Below are positions 43,971-53,199 of a stretch of DNA of 64,000 nucleotides, piece by piece; position 1 is the stretch's first letter, and each line of letters starts with the position of its first letter. Source of the stretch: Paraburkholderia largidicola (GTDB lineage: Bacteria; Pseudomonadota; Gammaproteobacteria; Burkholderiales; Burkholderiaceae); the NCBI RefSeq assembly GCF_013426895.1, contig NZ_AP023176.1, positions 1,364,001-1,428,000 on the forward strand, given 5' to 3'. A model generated the notes under the pieces. That model did no database searches and had not been told where the DNA came from. It saw only the letters and a program-made list of their open reading frames with translations. Made by a program: the position numbers and the translations under genes.

Positions 43971-46049
43971 ATGAACCGGGCATCCAGTTTACTCATCTGG
44001 ACAGCGGTTGCGCTTCTCGGCGCATTCGCGTTCGGCACCATCGCGCTCGCGCACGGCGAGAAGGTCAGCGCCCTCTGGGTCGTGATCGCCGCCGTCTGCG
44101 TCTATCTGATCGCTTATCGCTTTTACAGCCGCTTCATCGCGAACCATGTCCTGCAACTCGACGGGCAACGCATGACGCCCGCGGTGCGGAACAACGATGG
44201 TCTCGACTACGTGCCGACCAACAAGTACGTGCTGTTCGGCCACCACTTCGCGGCGATTGCGGGCGCAGGCCCGCTGGTCGGCCCGGTGCTCGCCGCGCAG
44301 ATGGGCTACGTGCCCGGCATGCTGTGGATTCTTGCAGGCGTGGTGTTTGCCGGCGCCGTGCAGGACTTCATCGTGCTGTTCATCTCGACGCGCCGCGACG
44401 GCCGCTCGCTCGGCGATCTCGTCAAGATGGAGCTAGGCACCGTGCCCGGCGTGATCGCGCTGTTCGGCGCGTTCCTCATCATGGTGATCATCCTGGCCGT
44501 GCTCGCGCTGATCGTCGTGAAGGCGCTGACCAATTCGCCGTGGGGCACGTTCACGGTCGCCGCGACGATCCCGATTGCGCTGTTCATGGGCGTCTATACG
44601 CGCTTCATCCGGCCGGGCCGCATTGGCGAAGTGTCGGTGATCGGCTTCGTGCTGCTGATGGCATCGATCGTGTTCGGTCAGAGCGTGCACGACAATGCCA
44701 CGCTCGCCGCGTGGTTCACGTTCAGCGGCACGCAGCTGACGTGGATTCTGATCGGCTACGGCTTTGTGGCATCGGTGCTGCCCGTGTGGCTGCTGCTTGC
44801 GCCGCGCGATTATCTGTCGACGTTCCTGAAGATCGGCACGATTCTCGGTCTGGCGATCGGCATTCTCGTCGTCGCGCCGGAACTCAAGATGCCTGCGCTG
44901 ACGAAGTTCGTCGACGGCACGGGTCCTGTGTGGTCGGGCAACCTGTTCCCGTTCCTGTTCATCACGATTGCTTGCGGCGCGGTGTCGGGTTTCCATGCAC
45001 TGATCTCGTCGGGCACGACACCGAAGCTGCTCGACAATGAAAAGAACGCGCGCTTCATCGGTTATGGCGCGATGCTGATGGAATCGTTCGTCGCGATCAT
45101 GGCGCTGGTGGCGGCTGCCGTGATCGAGCCGGGCATCTACTTCGCGATGAACGCACCCGCTGCCGTGCTCGGCACGACGCCTGATGCGGTAGCGCAGACC
45201 GTCTCGCAATGGGGCTTCATGCTGACGCCGGAGATGCTGACGCAAACCGCGCAGGCTGTCGGCGAAACGACGATCGTCGCGCGTGCGGGCGGCGCGCCGA
45301 CACTCGCGGTGGGTATGGCGCAGATTCTCCATCAGGTGATCGGCGGACAGGCGATGATGGCGTTCTGGTATCACTTCGCCATTCTGTTCGAAGCGCTCTT
45401 CATCCTGACGGCTGTCGATGCGGGCACGCGTGCGGGCCGCTTCATGCTGCAGGATCTGCTGGGCACGTTCCACCCTGCTCTCAAGCGCACGGAATCGCTG
45501 CCGGCGAATCTGATTGCGACTGCGCTATGCGTGGCCGCGTGGGGTTACTTCCTGTATCAGGGCGTGGTCGATCCGCTGGGCGGCATCAATACGCTGTGGC
45601 CGCTGTTCGGCATCTCGAACCAGATGCTGGCAGGGATTGCGCTGGTGCTCGGCACGGTGGTGCTGTTCAAGATGAAGCGCGAGCGTTTTGCGTGGGTGAC
45701 GCTGGTGCCGACCGTCTGGTTGCTGGTTTGCACGATGACGGCTGGCTGGCAGAAGATTTTCGACGCGAATCCGAAGGTTGGGTTTCTGGCGCATGCTGCG
45801 AAGCTCGGTGCATCTGCCGATGCGGGCAAGATCATTGCGCCGGCCAAGTCGATCGAGCAGATGCATCGGATCATGTTCAACGACTATGTGGATGCTGCGC
45901 TGGCTGGGTTGTTCATTTTTGTGGTGGTTAGTGTGGTGTTTTATGGTGTGCTGGCGGTGGTTCGTGCGCGACGCGCGGATCGGCCGACTGTGCGGGAGAC
46001 GCCGTTTGAGATTCTGCCTGCCGGGCAGCGTGCAAGCGGTACGCAATAA
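43971..46049 (+). CDS. cstA: Carbon starvation protein CstA, pyruvate/peptide transporter
   Basis: 692 residues from the ATG at 43971, which has GGAGA at good distance (two earlier ATGs do not). About 16-18 helices; CstA blocks include NDGLDYVPTNKYVLFGHHFAAIAGAGPLVGPV (in pieces: YVPTNKYVLFGHHF, AGAGPLVGPV), GALISSGTTPK-like HALISSGTTPKLLDNE and LWPLFGISNQMLAGIAL. Members in E. coli (CstA, BtsT) import pyruvate or peptides. The gene is divergent from a cache-type two-component system and followed by ybdD, as in E. coli. Confidence 0.95.
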   Translation: MNRASSLLIWTAVALLGAFAFGTIALAHGEKVSALWVVIAAVCVYLIAYRFYSRFIANHVLQLDGQRMTPAVRNNDGLDYVPTNKYVLFGHHFAAIAGAGPLVGPVLAAQMGYVPGMLWILAGVVFAGAVQDFIVLFISTRRDGRSLGDLVKMELGTVPGVIALFGAFLIMVIILAVLALIVVKALTNSPWGTFTVAATIPIALFMGVYTRFIRPGRIGEVSVIGFVLLMASIVFGQSVHDNATLAAWFTFSGTQLTWILIGYGFVASVLPVWLLLAPRDYLSTFLKIGTILGLAIGILVVAPELKMPALTKFVDGTGPVWSGNLFPFLFITIACGAVSGFHALISSGTTPKLLDNEKNARFIGYGAMLMESFVAIMALVAAAVIEPGIYFAMNAPAAVLGTTPDAVAQTVSQWGFMLTPEMLTQTAQAVGETTIVARAGGAPTLAVGMAQILHQVIGGQAMMAFWYHFAILFEALFILTAVDAGTRAGRFMLQDLLGTFHPALKRTESLPANLIATALCVAAWGYFLYQGVVDPLGGINTLWPLFGISNQMLAGIALVLGTVVLFKMKRERFAWVTLVPTVWLLVCTMTAGWQKIFDANPKVGFLAHAAKLGASADAGKIIAPAKSIEQMHRIMFNDYVDAALAGLFIFVVVSVVFYGVLAVVRARRADRPTVRETPFEILPAGQRASGTQ

Positions 46050-46061
46050 GCGGAGCGCGAC

Positions 46062-46268
46062 ATGTTCTCTGGACTTCGGGATGATGTGGTCAATGCCGGG
46101 CGGTATCTCGGGCAGGCTATGCGGTTGATGGTCGGTCTGCCCGATTATGAGACTTACGTCTCGCATATGGGTGCTGTGCATCCTGATCGCCCTGTGATGA
46201 CTTATGAGGAGTTTTTTCGGGAGCGGCAGGTGGCGAGATATGCCGGCGGCGCTGGGAAGTGTTGTTGA
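46062..46268 (+). CDS. ybdD: YbdD/YjiX family small protein
   Basis: 68 residues, 12 bases after cstA. Family motifs: [24 protein letters not shown], then [21 protein letters not shown] and the two terminal cysteines GKCC, given in pieces. YbdD-type proteins accompany CstA-type transporters and are needed for full transport in E. coli. The stop lies 6 bases before a dispersed repeat. Confidence 0.93.
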   Translation: MFSGLRDDVVNAGRYLGQAMRLMVGLPDYETYVSHMGAVHPDRPVMTYEEFFRERQVARYAGGAGKCC

Positions 46269-46274
46269 AGGGGT

Positions 46275-46640
46275 GGTTTTTTTGTCTGCGACGCTGGTGG
46301 GGGTTTCGCTTTTTGGCTTTGCGGATGCTGGTTGGTTTGCTTGTTTTTGTCGTTGGCATCCGCGTTTTGTTAGCGTGCTTCAGGCGTCGCCCCTGTGCGG
46401 GGCGGCACCTACTTTTCTTTGCCGCCGCAAAGAAAAGTAGGCAAAAGAAAGCGGCTCACACCGCCAGCACGTGTGTTTGCCTGAGGGCCCCCAAAGGTTC
46501 TTATGCTTCAAACGGCAACGTCCCAGTCCGCGTTCGTTGCCAACGTTCTCTCCGTATGCCTCACCCGCTTCGTGCACCCACGTCACAGCACGCCGTACCA
46601 GACAGTCCACCGCCGCCAAGGTGGCAAACTGTGTGTCGGC
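46275..46640 (+). repeat. Dispersed repeat, copy A (inverted partner at 46725-47124)
   Basis: Starts GGTTTTTTTGTCTGCGACGC and continues through CCCTGTGCGGGGCGGCACC, a hairpin, AAAGAAAGCGGCT and ends near GGTGGCAAACTGTGTG. The same blocks in the same order occur on the opposite strand at 46725-47124. No coding sequence is credible inside. The hairpin (46408-46441) can end cstA-ybdD transcripts. Confidence 0.75.
46408..46441. terminator. 15-bp perfect hairpin in repeat copy A
   Basis: CCTACTTTTCTTTGC and GCAAAGAAAAGTAGG flank a 4-base loop. An identical hairpin is in copy B. It lies 140 bases after ybdD and may act as terminator on either strand. Confidence 0.55.
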
Positions 46641-46918
46641 CCAAGTGCTCCACACGCCTCACTTCGGACCGATAGCGCACGCGTCCCACCCTGTAAGAGC
46701 GCAGAGCTATACGACGCGACAACCTACACATAGTTTGCCACCTGGGCGGCGCATAACATTCGCCGCCGCGTGTTGTTGTGCGAGAGTTTGAAGCGGGTGA
46801 TGCGCTTATTCAAAGCGTTGGCAACGCACGCAAACAAGCGGGTTGCCGTGTGCGGCGTGGGGACGTTGGGGGCCCGTGGATAAGAAGATGGGCTGGCGGT
46901 GTTAGCCGCTTTCTTTTG

Positions 46919-46952
46919 CCTACTTTTCTTTGCGGCGGCAAAGAAAAGTAGG
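46919..46952. terminator. 15-bp perfect hairpin in repeat copy B
   Basis: Same inverted repeat as at 46408-46441, here in the other orientation. It may end transcripts of the minus-strand LysR gene. Confidence 0.5.
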
Positions 46953-47049
46953 TGCCGCCCCGCACAGGGGCAACGCTAGCGAACCAATAACATCGCGCGG
47001 ATGCCGGCGCAAAGGCAAGAACACAAAAACCGCCCGCGCCGCGAAGGCG

Positions 47050-47091
47050 AAAAAGCAAAAAGCAAAAAGCAAAAAGCAAAAAGCAAAAAGC
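47050..47091. repeat. Heptanucleotide tandem array (AAAAAGC)6
   Basis: Six perfect copies of AAAAAGC followed by AAAAAA, within repeat copy B, 38 bases beyond the stop of the LysR gene. Such arrays can change length by slippage. Confidence 0.9.
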
Positions 47092-47128
47092 AAAAAACCA
47101 CCCAGCGTCGCAGACAAAAAAACCAACC

Positions 47129-48115
47129 CTACACAACGACCTTCGCACTCCGCCCGCGCCGTGCCGTCCCCGACGACAACCCCCCTACCAGTTCCACATA
47201 CTCCTGCTCAAGAAACGGCTCCGCATGCTCGAGCAAAAACCGTCGAAACATCAAACAGGTCGGCGACAACTGCTTAGAAGCAAGATGCACGATCTGCCAG
47301 GTCCGCTCAACGGGCGTCCCGTTCACATCAAGCAACGCTATCTCCCCCGTCCGCAATTCGAGCCCCAGCGTATGCAATGAAATAAGGCTCACCCCCATCC
47401 CCGCCATCACAGCCTGCTTGATAGTCTCATTGCTCCCAAGCGTCACACACCGCGAAGGTGTGAAAAGATGCTGCCGAAACGTATGCTCGGCCACCGCCCG
47501 CGTCCCCGACCCTGGCTCACGCAACAGAAACGTATCCCCCGCCAGCTCCTGCAGATCGAAACGCCGCGCATCGCGCAAAGGATGCGTAACCGGCGCAATG
47601 ATCACATGCGGATGATAAGCAAGCGGCTCAGCCGTCGTGCCCAACTCAGGCGGCGGCCTGCCCATGATCGCGAGATCCGTCGCGTTGTCCTGCAAGAGCC
47701 GCAACAACGTCTCGCGATTGCCCACGGAAAAGTGCACATCTACCTTCGGATACTGCTTCGAATACTGCGCGAGCAGCTTCGGCGCGAAGTAAGTCGCCGA
47801 ACTCACGATGCTCACCGTGATCGACCCGCTATCGGCTTGTGCCAGCGAGATCATCGTGTCTTCGGCATCCTTGATCTCGCCGAGAATACGGCTCGCGTGA
47901 TGCGACAGTCGCTCGCCCGCTTCCGTCAGACTCAGCCGCCGCGCGATCCGCTCGAACAGCGGCATGCCGATCGCTTCCTCCAGCTGGCGAATCTGCATCG
48001 ACACGGCCGGCTGCGTCAGATGCAGTTCTTCCGCCGCGCGCGCGAAGCTCGGCAGGCGGCTTGCGATCACGAAGATCTGCAATTGCCTGAGCGTCAGCGA
48101 GCGGATCAGGTTCAT
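47129..48115 (-). CDS. LysR family regulator (CbbR-like) beside the xox cluster
   Basis: 328 residues. N-terminal winged helix (TLRQLQIFVIASRLPSFARAAEELHL in pieces RQLQIFVIASR and FARAAEELHLTQPAVSMQ) and a CbbR/CysB-like effector domain (GNRETLLRLLQDNATDLAIMG; FLLREPGSGTR). It lies 67 bases downstream of the last xox-cluster gene on the same strand. CbbR-type proteins control CO2 fixation; no cbb genes are in the window, so regulation of C1 genes is a guess from position. Confidence 0.9.
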   Translation of the reverse strand: MNLIRSLTLRQLQIFVIASRLPSFARAAEELHLTQPAVSMQIRQLEEAIGMPLFERIARRLSLTEAGERLSHHASRILGEIKDAEDTMISLAQADSGSITVSIVSSATYFAPKLLAQYSKQYPKVDVHFSVGNRETLLRLLQDNATDLAIMGRPPPELGTTAEPLAYHPHVIIAPVTHPLRDARRFDLQELAGDTFLLREPGSGTRAVAEHTFRQHLFTPSRCVTLGSNETIKQAVMAGMGVSLISLHTLGLELRTGEIALLDVNGTPVERTWQIVHLASKQLSPTCLMFRRFLLEHAEPFLEQEYVELVGGLSSGTARRGRSAKVVV

Positions 48116-48182
48116 GTGGCAAGTTCCATGGGCGTGGCAACGCGCGGCAGGCGCGCGCCGCCACGCAGCGACATCGCAAGAT

Positions 48183-48998
48183 TCAGCGGCTCGCGCGCGG
48201 TCCGGCAGGCGGCGCCGCAGGTGAGGTCGGCGTGCCGTGCGCAGGCGGCGACAGCTTGCGCAGCGAGCCCTCGTAGCTCAGCGACTCCGTCTTCAACGGA
48301 TGCGCAAAATCGTCGTTGTCGCCGGGTACGTCGGTGCGCAGCAACGACACGCCGCCAGGCACGCCCTCAGCGAGCACGAATGTGTAGCGCTTGCTCGTGA
48401 ACTTCGGAAAGCGCTGCGCATTCGGATCGTGCAGATACGGCTGGATCACGATCTTGCGCGCCTTCACGGGCTTGCCGTCAATCTGTATCGTCGTGTCGGT
48501 GATGGTCGGCGACGCCGCGAGTGCAAGCCGCACGCGCTGCTGGAAATAACGCCGCTGGCCGCCCGTCGCCTGCTCCATCCCGGCGATATCGCGCTCGAGA
48601 AAATACAGGATCACAGGGTTGCACGGCAGATTCTCGGGCAACTGCACCTTGCCGCTCGCATCGCTGACGGTGGCGTCGCTGTTCGCGTTGCCCGCGCTCG
48701 CGACCAGCACGCGGACTCTATCTGTCTGCTTGTCGGGCGGCGCGGACACGACGAGCGAATAATCGAGCTCCGTCTGCGACGCGATGCCCTGCAAATGCGG
48801 CGTGAGAAACAGCAGCTTTTCGGCAGGTGCGATGGGCGCGGCGGGTGCGGACGGGCCACTGGCTCCGCTAGCCGCATCGGCTGCGCGCGCCCCATGCGGC
48901 GCGGTCATCGACAACACGAGCGCCGCCATCGCGGCTGCGCCACGCATCGCAAACGCACGCGCGCCGACGCGTGCGTTCGCCGCCACAGCGCCCGTCAT
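48183..48998 (-). CDS. Exported protein of unknown function in the xox cluster
   Basis: 271 residues from the ATG at 48998, which overlaps the xoxJ stop (ATGA). A signal peptide (to about residue 40, GARAADA) is followed by an Ala/Pro/Ser linker and a mature domain with KLLFLTPHLQGIASQTELDYSLVVSA, a single Cys (ENLPCNPVILYFLERDIAGM), and a basic middle; the C-terminus is Pro-rich. No family is recognised. The predicted periplasmic location and coupling to xoxJ suggest a part in methanol dehydrogenase assembly or activity. Confidence 0.75.
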   Translation of the reverse strand: MTGAVAANARVGARAFAMRGAAAMAALVLSMTAPHGARAADAASGASGPSAPAAPIAPAEKLLFLTPHLQGIASQTELDYSLVVSAPPDKQTDRVRVLVASAGNANSDATVSDASGKVQLPENLPCNPVILYFLERDIAGMEQATGGQRRYFQQRVRLALAASPTITDTTIQIDGKPVKARKIVIQPYLHDPNAQRFPKFTSKRYTFVLAEGVPGGVSLLRTDVPGDNDDFAHPLKTESLSYEGSLRKLSPPAHGTPTSPAAPPAGPRASR

Positions 48999-49909
48999 TT
49001 CGGCGCATCCGATGCAACCGGCGCGCTCGCCAGCGGCAAGAGCGGCACTTCGTAACTGACGAGAATCTTGTCGATCGTGTCCTGATGCGTGGCGATCCAC
49101 TGGTCGACCTTGTCGTGCCACGCCTTTTCGCCGTAACGCACGCCCATCGAGATTTCATAGTCGAAACGGATGCCCGGCTGCGGCGGGAACGGCACGAGCT
49201 TCACGCGGTCGCTGGCCTGTTTCGCGAAGTAGCCTGCAATCGGTCCCCAGACGAACACGACGTCGACATTGCCCTGTGCCAGATCGTGCTGGATCATCTC
49301 GCCCGGAAATGCATTCGGGTCGCCGCTCTGCGCGCGATACGACACGGCCTGGTCGATCAGGTTGTTGTTCAGCAGCCAGTCGACGGCGGGCGTCTGCGAG
49401 AAAATGCCGAGCTTCAGCTTTTTCAGTTGATCGGGCGGCAGTTTCAGCAGATCGGCGGGTGCATTGATGTTCGCGAACTCGGGGCGTTTGATGAACACCA
49501 TCGCGTAGGTGGAATGCAGCCACGGCCGTGTGGTCGACGTCATGTCATAGCCATGCGGCACGCCGATGATCAGGTCGCATTTGAACTGATCGCTGTTGTC
49601 CACCTTGTCGCGCAACGTATGGCGCACGAAGCCCATGCGCTGCGGGAAGTACGTGTATTCGAGCTTGTAGCCGAAATCTTTGGCCATCGCGGCCGCGATC
49701 TTGTTCTCGAAGCCCTCGCCCTTGTCGTTCGACAGCGGCATGTTGTTCGGATCGGCGCACACGCGCAGCACCTTGTCGGCGCCGTCGTTGTTCGGCAGGT
49801 TCGGTGCGGGTGCGCCCTGCGCATAGGCGGATGGCGCGCCGACGCAGGCCCAGCACAGCGCCAGCATCGCATAGACGGCATGGACGGCGGAACTTCTGCG
49901 ATCGGTCAT
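48995..49909 (-). CDS. xoxJ: XoxJ, quinoprotein-dehydrogenase-associated periplasmic binding protein
   Basis: 304 residues from the ATG at 49909 (GGGAGA upstream). Signal peptide ends PSAYAQ. The mature part is a solute-binding fold of the MxaJ/XoxJ type: KVLRVCADPNNMPLSNDKGEGFENKIA, FPQRMGFVRHTLR, CDLIIGVPHGYDMTSTTRPWLHSTYAMVF, all family signatures (quoted in pieces of one block). XoxJ is thought to help load or activate XoxF. Middle gene between the c-type cytochrome (90-base gap) and the unknown exported protein. Confidence 0.9.
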   Translation of the reverse strand: MTDRRSSAVHAVYAMLALCWACVGAPSAYAQGAPAPNLPNNDGADKVLRVCADPNNMPLSNDKGEGFENKIAAAMAKDFGYKLEYTYFPQRMGFVRHTLRDKVDNSDQFKCDLIIGVPHGYDMTSTTRPWLHSTYAMVFIKRPEFANINAPADLLKLPPDQLKKLKLGIFSQTPAVDWLLNNNLIDQAVSYRAQSGDPNAFPGEMIQHDLAQGNVDVVFVWGPIAGYFAKQASDRVKLVPFPPQPGIRFDYEISMGVRYGEKAWHDKVDQWIATHQDTIDKILVSYEVPLLPLASAPVASDAPK

Positions 49910-49999
49910 CGAGGTCTCCCGGGTTGGCGTCATGCGGCCTGCAGCGCGATGCGATGCAGGCCATCGCAGCACGTCACGGGCAATCGCACGACTTTATCG

Positions 50000-50440
50000 T
50001 CACTTCGCATCGATCGCCTGCAGATCGCCGGGCTTGATCGTGCCGTCGGAGCGGCCTTTCAGGTAGGCGAACAGATTCTCCCAGTTCTTCTGCATCATCT
50101 GGCTCGAACTGAAATCGGGCATGCCTTTGTCGACACGTCCGCCGAACACCGTGCGATGAAACTCGTTCTTGTCGAGCGTCTTGAACGCATCGATCAGCGA
50201 CGGACCCACGAGGCCTTCCTGCTTCGCGCCGTGGCAGCGTTCGCAGGCGAGCGCGCGCCATGTTTTCCATCCCTGCAGCGTATCACTGTCGACCTTGTTG
50301 CCGTCGACAACCTTATACGCAACCTTCTGAGCCTGGGGCGGCGCGTCCGACGACTGTCCCCAGCTATTGGTCATGACAACAGGTAAAGCGCTCAACGCCA
50401 GTAACGCACCTGCAAGCGACAGCACAACACGGCCTTTCAT
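50000..50440 (-). CDS. xoxG: XoxG, c-type cytochrome electron acceptor of XoxF
   Basis: 146 residues; signal peptide 1-28. One heme site CERCH (66-70) and an axial Met107 in GRVDKGMPDF. The KxRALACERCHGAKQEGLVGPSL context and size match XoxG, the dedicated cytochrome cL-like acceptor of lanthanide methanol dehydrogenase. It follows xoxF by 176 bases that contain a strong hairpin. Confidence 0.92.
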   Translation of the reverse strand: MKGRVVLSLAGALLALSALPVVMTNSWGQSSDAPPQAQKVAYKVVDGNKVDSDTLQGWKTWRALACERCHGAKQEGLVGPSLIDAFKTLDKNEFHRTVFGGRVDKGMPDFSSSQMMQKNWENLFAYLKGRSDGTIKPGDLQAIDAK

Positions 50441-50541
50441 GCGTTCGTCTCCCTATCGTTTCGATTGATGCTTCAGGCACAACCGGTTGGCCGCGCGGCA
50501 CATCGCATCGGCGACGCGCCGCGGGCACGCCTTCTGTTCGG

Positions 50542-50572
50542 AGCCGAAGACCGCGTACAGGCGTCTTCGGCT
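50542..50572 (-). repeat. Hairpin between xoxF and xoxG
   Basis: Perfect 10-bp stem AGCCGAAGAC / GTCTTCGGCT with an 11-base loop, 45 bases after the xoxF stop on the minus strand. No T-run follows, so it may be a partial terminator or a 3' stabilising hairpin that keeps xoxF mRNA in excess over xoxG. Confidence 0.6.
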
Positions 50573-50616
50573 ACGTCACTGCTGCTGCGAGACTGCTTGC
50601 AACGCATCAGGCTGCA

Positions 50617-52434
50617 TCAGCCGTTCCCGCCGGGAATGGCGAAGATGAACAGCGTGCCGCCGAGCGCGGTGTACTTCGCCAGCTCGCGGTAGCCGCCCAC
50701 GGCGCCCAGGCCTTCCGTCGACTTCTGCAGGCCGGCTGCCATGCCGATGCCCGCCCAGCCGCCAATGCCCGAATACACGCCGACGAACTGCTTGCCCTGA
50801 TACTCATACGTGAACACGTTGCCGATGATCCCCGACGGCGTCTTGAACTTCCACAGTTCCTTGCCGTCCTTGATCCGCACCGCCTTGATGTAGCCTTCCA
50901 GCGTGCCGTAGAAGACCACGCCGCCCGCCGTCGCCAGCGCGCCCGACCACACCGAGAAACGTTCCGGCTTGGACCAGACGATCTTGCCCTTCGCCGCATC
51001 CCACGCGATGAAGTTGCCCATCGCGCCCTTCTCGTTCGGACCGGGATACATCGACAGCGTCGCGCCGACGTACGGCTGGCCGGACACGTAGTCGACATCG
51101 AACGGCTCGTAGTCCATGCAGACGTGGTTGGTCGGCACGAGGAACAGGTTCGACGATGGATCGAACGCGGCAGGTTGCTGGTCCTTCGAACCCAACGCCG
51201 CCGGGCAGATGCCCTTCACGTTGTGATCGGGGCCCGCTTTCTGCGTCGAGTACGAGGCATTGCGAATCGGCAGGCCGCTCTTCAGATCGACGCTGTCCGC
51301 CCAGTTCACGGCCGGGTCGTACTTCTGCGCGACCAGCAGTTCGCCCGTCTCGCGGTTCAGCGTATAGCCGAAGCCGTTGCGGTCGAAGTGGACGATGGCA
51401 GGCGTCTTCTTGCCGTTGATCGAAATGTCGGAGAGGATCATTTCGTTGACGCCGTCATAGTCCCACTCGTCGTGCGGCGTCATCTGATAGACCCACTTCG
51501 CCTTGCCCGTATTCAGGTCGCGCGCGAAGATCGACATCGACCACTTGTTGTCGCCGGGACGCTGTGTCGGGTTCCACGTGCCCGGATTGCCCGTGCCGTA
51601 GTAGACAAGGTTCAGCTTTGGATCCCACGCATACCAGCCCCACGTGGTGCCGCCGCCGAGCTTCCACTGATCGCCCTTCCAGCTCTTGATCGACGAATCC
51701 GCGCCGACTGGCTGCATCTTGCCGTCTGCCCAGGTCATCGTCTGTTGAGGATCGAGCAGCATCTCGCTGTCGGGCCCGGTGCTATAGGCCTTCCACGCTT
51801 CCTTGCCGGTCTTGATGTCGTACGCGATCAGACGGCCGCGCACGCCGAACTCGCCGCCGGAGATGCCCGTCAGCACCTTGTCGCCGAATACGTGCGGCGC
51901 GTTGGTGTTGGTTTCACCCGCTTTCGGATCGCCGTTCTGCGCGGTCCAGACCACTTCACCCGTCTTCGCGTTGAGCGCGACGAGCTTGGTGTCGGCCTGT
52001 TGCAGGAAGATCTTGCCGTCGCCGTACGCGAGCCCGCGGTTGACGGTATCGCAGCACATCACGGAGATCACCGAGGCATCCTGCTTCGGCTCGTATTGCC
52101 AGATGAAGGTCTGGTCCTTCAGGTTGATTGCGATGACCTTGTTGGGGAACGGCGAGTGGATATACATCGTGTCGCCGATCACGAGAGGCGAACCCTCGTG
52201 ACCGCGCAGCACGCCCGTCGACATCGTCCAGGCAACCTGCAGTTTGCCGACATTACTTTCGTTGATCTGCTTGAGCGGGCTGTACCGGTGATTCGAATAA
52301 TCACCTGCCTGCGCCGCCCAGTTAGATGGGTTCTTGATTAGCGAGTCCAGCTGCGGATCGGCATAAGCCAGGAACGAGTTCAGCGCCGTCGCAACCAACA
52401 CCGCCAGTCCGAGAACCAGGGTGCGTACGTTCAT
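50617..52434 (-). CDS. xoxF: XoxF, lanthanide-dependent PQQ methanol dehydrogenase
   Basis: 605 residues; signal peptide ends FLAYA before DPQLD; GGAGG ribosome site. Eight-bladed PQQ propeller with the adjacent Cys127-Cys128 disulfide, metal ligands Glu195 (SGGEFG) and Asn283 (GTGNPGTWN), catalytic Asp325 and the extra Asp327 in [11 protein letters not shown]. Asp327 is the residue that distinguishes lanthanide XoxF from calcium MxaF, where it is Ala. It oxidises methanol to formaldehyde or formate in the periplasm and passes electrons to XoxG. No mxaF or mxaI is present. PQQ genes are not in the window. Confidence 0.96.
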   Translation of the reverse strand: MNVRTLVLGLAVLVATALNSFLAYADPQLDSLIKNPSNWAAQAGDYSNHRYSPLKQINESNVGKLQVAWTMSTGVLRGHEGSPLVIGDTMYIHSPFPNKVIAINLKDQTFIWQYEPKQDASVISVMCCDTVNRGLAYGDGKIFLQQADTKLVALNAKTGEVVWTAQNGDPKAGETNTNAPHVFGDKVLTGISGGEFGVRGRLIAYDIKTGKEAWKAYSTGPDSEMLLDPQQTMTWADGKMQPVGADSSIKSWKGDQWKLGGGTTWGWYAWDPKLNLVYYGTGNPGTWNPTQRPGDNKWSMSIFARDLNTGKAKWVYQMTPHDEWDYDGVNEMILSDISINGKKTPAIVHFDRNGFGYTLNRETGELLVAQKYDPAVNWADSVDLKSGLPIRNASYSTQKAGPDHNVKGICPAALGSKDQQPAAFDPSSNLFLVPTNHVCMDYEPFDVDYVSGQPYVGATLSMYPGPNEKGAMGNFIAWDAAKGKIVWSKPERFSVWSGALATAGGVVFYGTLEGYIKAVRIKDGKELWKFKTPSGIIGNVFTYEYQGKQFVGVYSGIGGWAGIGMAAGLQKSTEGLGAVGGYRELAKYTALGGTLFIFAIPGGNG

Positions 52435-52812
52435 GTCTCCTCCAGATTGGGTGATACTGGTTGAAACCGTCCAGTTACCGATGACACGCTACCGGGTCGC
52501 TCCAGCCGCGCCGCTGGATGCAGGTAACGTCTTTGCTGCGCCGGATCCATTGCCCGGCCCATGCGTATGACGGCGGATCGCATATTCCATGCCGGTTGCT
52601 ACAGCACGCACTGACACGCCGCTGCGCGGCGTGGCGGCGTCAACATGTTCCGCTTCGCCGCCTGTGGCGGGACATTCTGTGTCAGATACGCAAACCACCG
52701 GGCCGCGCCCACGGCTCCGCACGCAGACAGGCGGCGATCGGGCTTTGCAAAACGCACAGGGGCACTAAGCTCTTCATATGCGCATCCATCCCGACACCAG
52801 CGGAGGTCTGTC
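52435..52812. promoter_or_regulatory. Divergent intergenic region xoxF / pcd
   Basis: 378 bases without a credible gene. It must hold the xoxF promoter (minus) and the promoter of the pcd-to-fae run (plus). I see no clear sigma-70 or sigma-54 consensus and no strong dyad; only the ribosome sites GGAGGAG before xoxF and GGAGG before pcd are clear. Confidence 0.5.
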
Positions 52813-53199
52813 ATGGCACAAGGCGAACAGGTGTATTCCGACGAGGAAATCGAGAAGAAGCTCGAAGGCCCGTTGCAGCACTGGTATCTCGAAGACGGCT
52901 GGCTGCGGCGCAAGTACCGCACGGAAAGCTGGAAAGGCACGCTGATGGTCGTCAACACGGTGGGCCATCTTGCCGAGGCGGCGTGGCATCACCCGGATCT
53001 GACGGTGTCGTATGCATTCGTCGTCGTGAAGCTGAAGACGCATTCCGCCAAGGGCATCACCGACAAGGACTTCACGCTCGCGCGCAAGATCGAAGAGGTG
53101 ATCGGTTGGCAGCCGGGCAAGGAAGGCGGCCCGCTCGAAGGCACACCCGCCGACGACCAGCGCTTCCGCTATATCAAGTACGACGCGCCGAAGAGCTGA
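52813..53199 (+). CDS. Pterin-4a-carbinolamine dehydratase-like protein
   Basis: 128 residues; ATG after GGAGG. PCD/DCoH fold: LQHWYLEDGWLRRKYRTESW, VVNTVGHLAEAAWHHPDLTVSYAFVVVKLKTHSAKGITDKDF (in pieces HLAEAAWHHPDL and VKLKTHSAKGITDKDF), with the paired histidines of the active site. Proteins of this family sit in H4MPT gene islands (named pcd there) although their exact role in methanopterin metabolism is not proven. First gene of the plus-strand C1 run. Confidence 0.88.
   Translation: MAQGEQVYSDEEIEKKLEGPLQHWYLEDGWLRRKYRTESWKGTLMVVNTVGHLAEAAWHHPDLTVSYAFVVVKLKTHSAKGITDKDFTLARKIEEVIGWQPGKEGGPLEGTPADDQRFRYIKYDAPKS

Larger units (their letters stand above)
46725..47124 (-). repeat. Dispersed repeat, copy B (inverted relative to copy A)
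   Basis: On the minus strand this reads GGTTTTTTTGTCTGCGACGC, a heptamer array, GGCATCCGCG, CCCTGTGCGGGGCGGCACC, the hairpin, AAAGAAAGCGGCT, GTTGCCAACG, ACCCGCTTC and GGTGGCAAACTATGTGT, matching copy A in order. It ends 4 bases before the stop of the LysR gene. Short frames in it are not coding. Confidence 0.75.

Noticed and set aside
46380..46655. Small hypothetical gene in the repeat region
   Set aside because: Lies wholly within the dispersed repeat and has no family or ribosome site; similar short frames appear in both repeat copies because of the sequence itself.
50617..52434. Calcium-dependent MxaF methanol dehydrogenase
   Set aside because: The position that is Ala in MxaF is Asp327 here, and no small subunit MxaI or mxaRS genes are present.
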